A DNA stretch of 13,457 nucleotides from Oscillospiraceae bacterium (GTDB taxonomy: Bacteria; Bacillota_A; Clostridia; Oscillospirales; Ruminococcaceae), in NCBI GenBank assembly GCA_017440445.1, contig JAFSHE010000086.1, positions 1 to 13,457 of the forward strand. Direction: 5' to 3'. Position numbers and translations under genes: made by a program. Below, piece by piece: positions 8,142 through 13,457 of this stretch. Within the stretch, counting starts at the first letter, position 1; every line of letters begins with the position of its first letter. Below the pieces are notes generated by a model. That model ran no database searches, was not told the origin of the DNA, and saw only the letters and a list, made by a program, of their open reading frames with translations.

Positions 8142-8160
8142 GCATATCTGCGATATATGC
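8142..8160. repeat. Perfect inverted repeat, candidate operator
   Basis: GCATAT (8142-8147) and ATATGC (8155-8160) are separated by 7 bases. The site lies 31 bases upstream of the -35 box of the RpiR-type regulator gene and between the two divergent promoters, a sensible place for a dimeric regulator to bind. That it is an operator is inference. Confidence 0.4.
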
Positions 8161-8189
8161 AAGAAAAAAGCGAAAGATTTTAATAAAAC

Positions 8190-8242
8190 ACTTGCAAAAA
8201 TCCTGCAAAAGGTGTATTATAGTATATAATACTTGCAAAAAT
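8190..8242. repeat. 12-base direct repeat flanking the regulator promoter core
   Basis: ACTTGCAAAAAT occurs at 8190-8201, where it includes the -35 box, and again at 8231-8242, just downstream of the -10 region. The copies start 41 bases apart, close to four helical turns, so they would face the same side of the DNA. A third partial copy, TGCAAAA, is at 8204-8210. Confidence 0.7.
8192..8220 (+). promoter_or_regulatory. Sigma-A-type promoter for the RpiR-type regulator
   Basis: The -35 box TTGCAA (8192-8197) and the -10 box TATTAT (8215-8220) are 17 bases apart. A second -10, TATAAT at 8225-8230, with CTGCAA (8203-8208) 16 bases upstream, could give an overlapping alternative promoter shifted by ten bases. 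Confidence 0.7.
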
Positions 8243-8279
8243 GACATTTTTAATATATACAACAAGAGAGGTTTCAAGC

Positions 8280-9140
8280 ATGAAAGACGATCTTTTGCAG
8301 CGCATGTCAGACATGATGCCGGAATTCTCAAAAGGACAGCGGCTTATCGCACGGTATATACTGGAGCATTACGAAAAGGCAGCATACATGACCGCACTGA
8401 AACTCGGAAACACTGTAAACGTCAGCGAGTCCACTGTAGTTCGTTTTGCAAACAAGCTGGATTTTGAGGGCTATCCTCAGCTCCAGAGGTCACTTCAGAG
8501 CCATATCAAAAACCGTCTGACCTCTATCCAGAGAATGGACGTTACCCGAAACAGAATAGGCGACCTCAGCCCTGTGGAGGGTGTACTTACTCAGGATATC
8601 GACAAGATACGCCGCACCATAGAGGCTGTAAGCCCCGAGGCCTTCAACAAGGCCGTGGACGCCATCTGCGGTGCAAAGAACATCTATATCCAGGGAGCGA
8701 TGAGCTCAGGAATACTCGCTAACTTCATGCACTACTATCTGCGCCTTATCTTCGATAACGTAAGTCATATCGGCGCAGTAGGCACCAACGAGCTGTATCA
8801 GCAGATGGTGCATATCGGTGAGGGCGATGTCCTCATCGCAATGAGCTTCCCGAGATACGCAGCAAGCACCATAGAGGCATGCAAATTTGCCCACGAAAGC
8901 GGCGCTGCCATCGTTGCGATAACTGACGGTGAAAGCTCGCCTCTCGCACAGTATGCGGACGCTCCGTTGTATGCGTATTCGGATATGGTAGCATTCGTGG
9001 ACAGTCTGGTAGCTCCGATGAGCCTTATCAATGCGCTTATCGTTGCATGCTCCGACCGTAACCGTGAGAGTGTGGAAAAAAGCTTCAGCAAGCTGGAAAG
9101 CCTGTGGGAGCGCACCGAGGTATATAAAAAAGACGTTTAA
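8280..9140 (+). CDS. MurR/RpiR family transcriptional regulator
   Basis: A 286-residue regulator with the usual RpiR layout. Residues 1-77 form the N-terminal helix-turn-helix domain, with the recognition region NVSESTVVRFANKLDFEGYP (47-66). Residues about 125-255 form a SIS sugar-phosphate-binding domain, recognisable from NIYIQGAMSSG (134-144) and DVLIAMSFPRYAASTIEACK, and from IVAITDGESSPLAQYAD. Family members respond to phosphosugars such as N-acetylmuramic acid 6-phosphate or ribose 5-phosphate and control sugar-use genes. No sugar-catabolic operon is adjacent, so the target may be itself, the divergent operon or distant genes. The ATG at 8280 has AGAGG nine bases upstream; an upstream ATG at 8241 would lie in the leader and has no binding site. 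An intrinsic terminator follows. Confidence 0.94.
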   Translation: MKDDLLQRMSDMMPEFSKGQRLIARYILEHYEKAAYMTALKLGNTVNVSESTVVRFANKLDFEGYPQLQRSLQSHIKNRLTSIQRMDVTRNRIGDLSPVEGVLTQDIDKIRRTIEAVSPEAFNKAVDAICGAKNIYIQGAMSSGILANFMHYYLRLIFDNVSHIGAVGTNELYQQMVHIGEGDVLIAMSFPRYAASTIEACKFAHESGAAIVAITDGESSPLAQYADAPLYAYSDMVAFVDSLVAPMSLINALIVACSDRNRESVEKSFSKLESLWERTEVYKKDV

Positions 9141-9150
9141 TATAGCAAGA

Positions 9151-9187
9151 GGGCGGACACATTCTCAATACGGTCCGCCCATTTTTC
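9151..9187 (+). terminator. Intrinsic terminator after the RpiR-type regulator
   Basis: GGGCGGAC (9151-9158) and GTCCGCCC (9173-9180) form a perfect 8-bp GC-rich stem with a 14-base loop, followed by ATTTTTCT. It lies 10 bases past the regulator stop and only 15 bases before the start codon of the next gene. Confidence 0.88.
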
Positions 9188-9201
9188 TGAAAGGAGATAC
9201 A

Positions 9202-10425
9202 ATGTACGACGCAATAATAGTCGGAGCAGGCGCAGCAGGGATGATGTGCGCAATAACCGCCGCAAGGCTTTGCGTCAAGGTCGCACTCATAGAAAAAAAC
9301 GACCGTGCAGGTAAAAAGCTTGCCATAACAGGCAAAGGCCGCTGCAACGTCACGAACAACTCCGACAACGAAACAATACTGAAGAACATACCACGCAATC
9401 CACGTTTTATGTACAGCGCGCTGTCGCAGTTCTCCTCAGCGGATGTGATGGACTTCTTCGAGGGACTTGGCGTACCCCTCAAGACCGAACGAGGAAACCG
9501 TGTGTTTCCTGTTTCCGACAAAGCGGGAGATATCGTATCCGCACTGACAAGGGAACTAAAAAAACTGAATGTAGATATCATCCGTGACAATGTAACCGCT
9601 CTGATACTCGAGAACGGCTCCTGCGTGGGAGTAAAGACAAAAAAAACTGAATACCGTGCGGGTGCAGTGGTACTTGCAACAGGCGGAAGATCCTACCCGC
9701 TGACAGGATCGGACGGCTTCGGATATACACTTGCAAAACGGGCAGGACACACAATAATTCAGCCCGAGCCATCGCTTTCTGCGATGGAAACAAAGGAGGG
9801 ATGGGTCGCAGAAGCAGCAGGTCTTGACCTCCGAAACATCTCCATGAAACTGTATGACCGTCAGAAGTGTATCTACGAGGATTTCGGAGAGCTTATGTTC
9901 ATGGCATACGGAATTTCAGGTCCCACCGTGCTGAGTGCCTCTGCACATATCGATAAAATGGAACATGAGCGCTATTCTGTCAGGATAGATCTTAAACCCG
10001 CTCTCAGCGAAAAGCAGCTTGACGCCCGTATACTTCGGGATTTTGCAGAGCGCTCGGGTAGTCGTTTCCGTGACAGCCTGAGAGGTCTTCTCCCCGCACA
10101 GCTCGTATCTCCAGTGGTGGAGCTTTCGGGCATCGACCCTGAAAAACGTGTGGATGAAATATCAAAAGCAGAACGAAAAAAGCTGGGAGAAACGCTGAAA
10201 TCCCTCACGCTGAATATTACAAAATTCCGTCCAATAGATGAGGCGATAATAACCCGTGGCGGAGTGTCCGTCAAGGAGATAAGCCCGAAAACTATGGAAT
10301 CCAGACTTTGTCCACGGCTTTTCTTTGCAGGGGAGATAATCGACTGCGATGCGTATACAGGCGGATTCAATCTGCAGATAGCATTCTCAACAGGATATGC
10401 CGCAGGAATATCTCTGACAATGTAA
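9202..10425 (+). CDS. NAD(P)/FAD-dependent oxidoreductase, HI0933/YhiN/BaiN family
   Basis: A 407-residue flavoprotein. The N-terminus has the FAD-binding motif IIVGAGAAGMM (5-15), then LIEKN (29-33) closing the Rossmann unit, and GKGRCNVTN (44-52), a hallmark of the HI0933 family. The C-terminal hallmark runs from TRGGVSVKEI (351-360) through KTMESR and FFAGEIIDCD to TGGFNLQIAFSTGYAAG (387-403). The physiological role of this family is unclear; members have been named aminoacetone oxidase or, in bile-acid 7-alpha-dehydroxylating clostridia, BaiN, but the bile-acid role should not be assumed here. The ATG at 9202 has AAGGAG with a 5-base spacer; an open frame extends to 9031 but overlaps the regulator. 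It lies upstream of cmk, an order that I recall from other Clostridia. Confidence 0.9.
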   Translation: MYDAIIVGAGAAGMMCAITAARLCVKVALIEKNDRAGKKLAITGKGRCNVTNNSDNETILKNIPRNPRFMYSALSQFSSADVMDFFEGLGVPLKTERGNRVFPVSDKAGDIVSALTRELKKLNVDIIRDNVTALILENGSCVGVKTKKTEYRAGAVVLATGGRSYPLTGSDGFGYTLAKRAGHTIIQPEPSLSAMETKEGWVAEAAGLDLRNISMKLYDRQKCIYEDFGELMFMAYGISGPTVLSASAHIDKMEHERYSVRIDLKPALSEKQLDARILRDFAERSGSRFRDSLRGLLPAQLVSPVVELSGIDPEKRVDEISKAERKKLGETLKSLTLNITKFRPIDEAIITRGGVSVKEISPKTMESRLCPRLFFAGEIIDCDAYTGGFNLQIAFSTGYAAGISLTM

Positions 10426-10512
10426 TTTTCCCGAAACATGTACTTTCATCGTATTTTGTCACGATTTTTTTCAAAAAAAGCGTGAAAATTCAGTGAAAAC
10501 GCAAAAAATCAC
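10426..10512. other. AT-rich spacer with symmetric A/T tracts
   Basis: No gene is visible. CACG (10460-10463), a run of seven T, a single C, a run of seven A and CGTG (10481-10484) make an almost perfect inverted repeat. It is not followed by a T-run and so is not a convincing terminator for the flavoprotein. Its A-tracts, 29 bases or more upstream of the -35 box of cmk, could bend DNA or act as an UP-like element. Confidence 0.5.
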
Positions 10513-10541
10513 TTGCAATTTCATTTTCAGTGTGTTATAAT
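10513..10541 (+). promoter_or_regulatory. Strong extended -10 promoter for cmk-plsC-ispH-rpsA
   Basis: The -35 box TTGCAA (10513-10518) and a perfect -10 box TATAAT (10536-10541) are separated by 17 bases, with TGT immediately before the -10. The predicted start is near 10548, which leaves a leader of about 108 bases before the cmk ATG. Confidence 0.85.
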
Positions 10542-10547
10542 GATAAG

Positions 10548-10655
10548 GTAGGTTGTAATGGGTGTATTATACCCTTTCATACAATTTACAAAAAATAACG
10601 GTTGTCTTATCCGCATTGTTATGCGGGTTTCAGGGCATCCATCGGGAGACGGCTT
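10548..10655 (+). promoter_or_regulatory. Structured 5' leader of the cmk operon
   Basis: The leader can form a first hairpin from TTGTA (10553-10557) with TACAA (10580-10584), closed inside by GGGT/ACCC (10560-10563 with 10571-10574). A second hairpin pairs CCGCAT (10611-10616) with ATGCGG (10621-10626) around TGTT. GTCT-TA-TCC (10604-10612) can instead pair with GGGAGAC (10644-10650), which contains the cmk ribosome binding site; this excludes the second hairpin. A 46-codon upstream frame from ATG at 10558 to TAG at 10698 overlaps the cmk start. I do not recognise a known riboswitch class. Confidence 0.4.
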
Positions 10656-11330
10656 ATGTCAGGGACTTATGTATCGGTCGCTATTGACGGCCCGGTAGGG
10701 GCAGGCAAAAGCAGTATAGCACGTAACGTAGCAAAAACACTTGGTTATATCTATGTGGATACAGGTGCGCTTTATCGTGCAATAGGTCTTTATTGCCACA
10801 GAAAAGGCGTCGATATGAATGACAATGCAGCTGTCATTTCAGTACTTCCCGATACAAAGCCTGAAATACGTCTTATAGACGGCACTCAGCACATCTACCT
10901 CAACGGAGAGGATGTGTCGGAGGAGATAAGACTTCCCGAAATATCCATGGCTGCATCTGCAGTATCGGCAGTACCCGAAGTACGGGCTGCCCTGCTTGAC
11001 CTGCAAAGGAACATGGCAAAGACCAATAACGTCATAATGGATGGACGTGATATCGGCACGGTGGTGCTTCCCAATGCAAGCGTGAAGATCTTCCTCACCG
11101 CAAAGCCCGAGATCCGTGCAAAGCGACGCTATGACGAACTTATTGCAAAAGGCGTACAGACTACCTTTGAGGAGGTCCTGGACGACCTTAACAAACGTGA
11201 CTACAACGACTCGCACCGAGCAGTTGCTCCGCTGAAACAGGCAGAGGATGCAGTACTTGCAGATACCTCTGAGCTTGATTTTGAGCAGTCCTGCAAGCTG
11301 GTGTGCGACATAATAAAGGAGAGAGTGTAA
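10656..11330 (+). CDS. cmk: Cytidylate kinase
   Basis: This 224-residue enzyme phosphorylates CMP and dCMP with ATP in pyrimidine nucleotide supply, and has the usual length for bacterial Cmk. The P-loop is GPVGAGKSS (12-20), followed by YVDTGALYRA (33-42), which helps bind the nucleotide base. MDGRDIGTVV (128-137), AKRRYDEL and the C-terminal RDYNDSHRAVAPL (181-193) with DAVLADTS (198-205) are all conserved cytidylate kinase segments. The ATG at 10656 has GGGAG with a 7-base spacer and places the P-loop at the normal distance from the N-terminus; the frame is open further upstream but lacks a binding site. The stop TAA overlaps the plsC ATG by one base, so the two genes are translationally coupled. 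Confidence 0.96.
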   Translation: MSGTYVSVAIDGPVGAGKSSIARNVAKTLGYIYVDTGALYRAIGLYCHRKGVDMNDNAAVISVLPDTKPEIRLIDGTQHIYLNGEDVSEEIRLPEISMAASAVSAVPEVRAALLDLQRNMAKTNNVIMDGRDIGTVVLPNASVKIFLTAKPEIRAKRRYDELIAKGVQTTFEEVLDDLNKRDYNDSHRAVAPLKQAEDAVLADTSELDFEQSCKLVCDIIKERV

Positions 11331-11938
11331 TGCTATACGCATTCCTCCGCAAGTGTGCAAAGCTGTTCTACGTTATCGTGTACAACATCACGGTGATAGG
11401 CAGGGAAAATATTCCCGAAGAAAAGGGCGGCTACATAATTGCAAGCAATCATGTTTCCAACAACGACCCGCCTGTGGTGGGTATAACATTTAAAGGAAAG
11501 TACACCTTCATGGCGAAGGAGGAGCTTTTCCACAAAAATCCGATATTCACGTGGCTTATCACTAAGCTTGGCGCTTTCCCTGTAAAGAGAGGCGCAAAGG
11601 ACGGTGCGCAGGCTATCGAAAAGGCTCTCCAGAGCCTGAAAGAGGGACGTATCTTCGTTATCTTCCCTGAGGGCACACGCTCCAAGGATGGCACGCTCGG
11701 TCGTGCGAAAAGCGGTGTTACGCTTATCGCAGCACAGGCCAAGGCTCCTGTCGTTCCAGTGTTCATCAAATACGGAAGGAAGAAATTCCGTCGCCGTGTC
11801 ATTGTTTCGATAGGCGAAGTGATACCCGCTGAAAAGTTCGATGTGGATATAGAGGACAAGCGAGTGCTGAAGCAGATCAGCGCGACAATTATGGACGAGA
11901 TCGCAAAGCTTCAGGAGAACGCACCCGATGTTGATTGA
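11330..11938 (+). CDS. plsC: 1-acyl-sn-glycerol-3-phosphate acyltransferase
   Basis: This 202-residue enzyme acylates lysophosphatidic acid to phosphatidic acid at the inner membrane face in phospholipid synthesis. Block I of the acyltransferase family is SNHVSNNDPP (39-48), with the catalytic His41 and Asp46 in H-x4-D spacing. Block II is likely around GAFPVKRG (81-88), and block III is FPEGTRSKDG (112-121). A hydrophobic N-terminal stretch (about 3-24) may attach it to the membrane. The ATG at 11330 sits in TAATG with the cmk stop and has AAAGGAG upstream; a frame opening at 11303 lies inside cmk and is rejected. The 3' end overlaps the ispH start by 11 bases. This gene order is common in Clostridia. 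Confidence 0.95.
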   Translation: MLYAFLRKCAKLFYVIVYNITVIGRENIPEEKGGYIIASNHVSNNDPPVVGITFKGKYTFMAKEELFHKNPIFTWLITKLGAFPVKRGAKDGAQAIEKALQSLKEGRIFVIFPEGTRSKDGTLGRAKSGVTLIAAQAKAPVVPVFIKYGRKKFRRRVIVSIGEVIPAEKFDVDIEDKRVLKQISATIMDEIAKLQENAPDVD

Positions 11939-13457
11939 AATAGCTGATAAGTCAGGCTTCTGCTTCGGAGTTGAAAGAGCCATCAGGCTCACAGAGGAAG
12001 CAGCGCAAAAATACGGCGAGGTATTCACCCTCGGGCCGCTTATCCATAACAGGATAGTTACCGACTCCCTTGAAAAAAAAGGGATCCATATAGCCGATGG
12101 GATCGGAGACGCGGCAGGAAAACCGCTGATCATCCGCTCTCACGGAGTAACAGAGGACACTGAAAAAGAAGCACGTGCAGTCTGCTCCGACTGTATCGAT
12201 GCGACCTGTCCCTTTGTAAAAAAGATACACAACATTGTTTCGGAGCAGCCGACAGATTCGGCGGTGGTGATACTTGGTGACAAGGCTCATCCCGAGGTGA
12301 TCGGCATAAAAGGTCATACGCAGAGCAAAGCGTTCGTTTGCTCGGATATCGCCCAGATAAACGAGCTGTACCGATCAGGTGCGCTGACGGAAAACGAGGA
12401 TGTGGCACTCGTCATCCAGACGACCTTCGACCGCGGCAGGTTTCTTGAATATTCCGATGAGATCAGGGAACGATATAGCCGTGTAAAGATATATGACACA
12501 ATATGCAATGCGACCTCAGAGCGTCAGAAAAACGCTGAGGAGCTTGCAAAGCGGGCTGTACTGATGATAGTCGTCGGAGGAAAAAGCAGCTCAAACACAG
12601 GAAAGCTTGCCGAGATATGCGCGCGCCACTGCAAGACCGTGTTCGCAGAAAGCGCAGAGGAGCTTTCCGGGCAGCTTCTGACGGGGCTGCGTTCCGATAG
12701 TATTATCGGAATTACGGCGGGAGCGTCAACTCCTGCTTACACTATAAAGGAGGTTCATGACAAGATGAACGAAGAAATCAAAAACACAATCGAAAATGAG
12801 GAGGACTTCGCTGCTTTGCTCGAGCAAGATCAGTCTTTTACAAGATTATATAACGGCAAAAGAGTTAAGGCAACTGTTGTCAGCATCAGCAAGAAGGAGG
12901 CTGTTGTAGAGGTCGGCGCTAAGCAGACAGGCTACATAGTTCGTGACGAGCTGACTAACGACCCCAACGCTGAGGTTGCTGACGTTGTTAAGGTTGGCGA
13001 CGTTATCGACGCTATCGTAATCAAGGTAGACGACTCCGTAGGTACAGCAGCTCTCTCCAAGAAGCGTGTTGACGCAGCTCTCGGTATGGAGAAGATCGCA
13101 GCTTCCAAGGAAGCTAACGAAACTCTCGAGGGCATTGTTTCAGCAGCAGTTAAGGGCGGCGTTATCGTTATCACTAACGGCACACGTGTATTTATCCCTG
13201 CTTCTCAGACAGGCGTTCCCCGCAGCGGCAAGCTTGAGGATCTTGTAAAGAAGACTGTACAGTTCAAGGTTATCGAGATCAACGAGCAGCGCGGCAGAGT
13301 TGTTGGCTCTATCAGACAGGCAAACCGTGAGGTTCGCGACGCTGAGAAGGCAAAGTTCTGGGAGTCTATCGAGGTTGGTCAGAAGTTCGAGGGCGAGGTT
13401 CGCTCTATCGAGGATTACGGTGTATTTGTTGACATCGGTGCAGTTGATGGTCTGGTA
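11928..13457 (+). CDS. ispH-rpsA: IspH-ribosomal protein S1 fusion, partial at right edge
   Basis: One uninterrupted frame of 510 codons reaches the window edge. Residues 1-280 are 4-hydroxy-3-methylbut-2-enyl diphosphate reductase, the last step of the MEP isoprenoid pathway: iron-sulfur ligands Cys12 (GFCFGV), Cys94 (ATCPFV) and Cys193 (TICNATSERQ), substrate-binding His40 (PLIHN), His72 (RSHGV) and His121, the catalytic Glu123 (HPEVIG), the QTT motif and GASTP near the end are all present. Residues about 307-380 and 396-463 are S1 RNA-binding repeats, and a third begins at 484 (GQKFEGEVRSIEDYGVFVDIG); the rest lies outside. The fusion is known in some Clostridia and is annotated as bifunctional. 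The ATG at 11928 has AGGAG ten bases upstream and overlaps plsC by 11 bases. Codon use changes sharply at the junction, and an internal binding site with ATG at 12765 may allow separate S1 production. Confidence 0.95.
   Translation, partial: MLIEIADKSGFCFGVERAIRLTEEAAQKYGEVFTLGPLIHNRIVTDSLEKKGIHIADGIGDAAGKPLIIRSHGVTEDTEKEARAVCSDCIDATCPFVKKIHNIVSEQPTDSAVVILGDKAHPEVIGIKGHTQSKAFVCSDIAQINELYRSGALTENEDVALVIQTTFDRGRFLEYSDEIRERYSRVKIYDTICNATSERQKNAEELAKRAVLMIVVGGKSSSNTGKLAEICARHCKTVFAESAEELSGQLLTGLRSDSIIGITAGASTPAYTIKEVHDKMNEEIKNTIENEEDFAALLEQDQSFTRLYNGKRVKATVVSISKKEAVVEVGAKQTGYIVRDELTNDPNAEVADVVKVGDVIDAIVIKVDDSVGTAALSKKRVDAALGMEKIAASKEANETLEGIVSAAVKGGVIVITNGTRVFIPASQTGVPRSGKLEDLVKKTVQFKVIEINEQRGRVVGSIRQANREVRDAEKAKFWESIEVGQKFEGEVRSIEDYGVFVDIGAVDGLV
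12692..12711 (+). repeat. Perfect hairpin inside the ispH coding region
   Basis: TTCCGATA (12692-12699) and TATCGGAA (12704-12711) form a perfect 8-bp stem around GTAT, 54 bases before the internal start of the S1 part. No T-run follows, so it is not a standard terminator. It could shape or mark the mRNA near the ispH/S1 junction, or be chance within coding sequence. Confidence 0.45.
12746..12767 (+). promoter_or_regulatory. Internal ribosome binding site and ATG for the S1 part
   Basis: AAAGGAGGT (12746-12754) is a near-perfect Shine-Dalgarno sequence, and the in-frame ATG at 12765-12767 is codon 280 of the fusion. The spacing after GGAGG is 11 bases, a little long. The sequence also encodes Lys-Glu-Val, a common IspH C-terminal string, so coding constraint could explain part of the match. 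Confidence 0.5.

Larger units (their letters stand above)
7964..8279. other. Divergent intergenic region, 316 bases
   Basis: This AT-rich stretch lies between the outward-facing SGNH hydrolase and RpiR-type regulator genes and holds no plausible gene. It contains one promoter in each direction (7999-8027 minus; 8192-8220 plus), a pair of 12-base direct repeats and three perfect inverted repeats (8142-8160, 8215-8231 and 8237-8251). The regulator probably binds here. Confidence 0.75.

Noticed and set aside
9202..10425. Calling the flavoprotein a bile-acid enzyme (baiN)
   Set aside because: The HI0933 family is widespread, and no other bile-acid genes are present, so only the family name is supported.
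10460..10484. Intrinsic terminator for the HI0933-family gene
   Set aside because: The T-run is within one arm of the repeat instead of following the stem, and the GC part is only 4 bp.
11333..12133. 266-codon open frame on the minus strand opposite plsC and ispH
   Set aside because: It spans two recognisable plus-strand genes, resembles no family, and has no binding site or promoter.
12765..13457. Separate rpsA gene misread as a fusion because of a sequencing error
   Set aside because: The frame is continuous from codon 1 of ispH, both domains are intact without any shift, and such fusions are known in Clostridia. Internal initiation is reported as a finding instead.

Overview
The window looks like chromosome from a low-to-mid GC member of the Clostridia, most like a Ruminococcus-type Oscillospiraceae. 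The reasons are strong AGGAGG-type ribosome binding sites, sigma-A promoters with -35 boxes such as TTGCAA, the gene order HI0933-family flavoprotein / cmk / plsC / ispH-rpsA, and a single reading frame that fuses IspH to ribosomal protein S1. The species assignment is inference. I see no tRNA, rRNA, CRISPR array, insertion sequence or phage gene.

Minus-strand cell-surface cluster (1-3100). A promoter at 3072-3100 drives a GtrA-type membrane protein and, 2 bases later, a UDP-galactopyranose-mutase/protoporphyrinogen-oxidase-like flavoprotein. A strong intrinsic terminator (948-992) separates these from a polytopic GT-C glycosyltransferase that runs off the left edge. The set suggests assembly of a lipid-linked or surface glycan.

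Minus-strand five-gene operon (3142-7963). From a promoter at 7999-8027 the order is an SGNH/GDSL hydrolase, an Rsm22-family methyltransferase with four cysteines spaced as in Fe-S-binding METTL17, two tandem paralogous exported proteins that share a beta-solenoid module, and a Sfp-type phosphopantetheinyl transferase that probably starts at TTG. Gaps are 11 to 24 bases, so the genes are likely co-transcribed, although their functions do not form an obvious pathway.

Divergent region and plus-strand genes (7964-13457). A 316-base divergent intergenic region is rich in symmetric elements and carries the promoter of a MurR/RpiR-type regulator, which ends at an intrinsic terminator (9151-9187). 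A BaiN/HI0933-family flavoprotein follows with no evident promoter of its own. A near-consensus extended -10 promoter (10513-10541) and a structured leader of about 108 bases precede cmk, plsC and the ispH-rpsA fusion. These three genes overlap or touch and link nucleotide, phospholipid, isoprenoid and translation functions.

The most interesting part is the fusion gene. The S1 half has sharply different, highly biased codon use and is preceded by an internal AAAGGAGGT plus ATG, which suggests that free S1 could be made by internal initiation. Other points worth checking are the solenoid paralogue pair, a possible switch in the cmk leader and the nested repeats at the regulator promoter.
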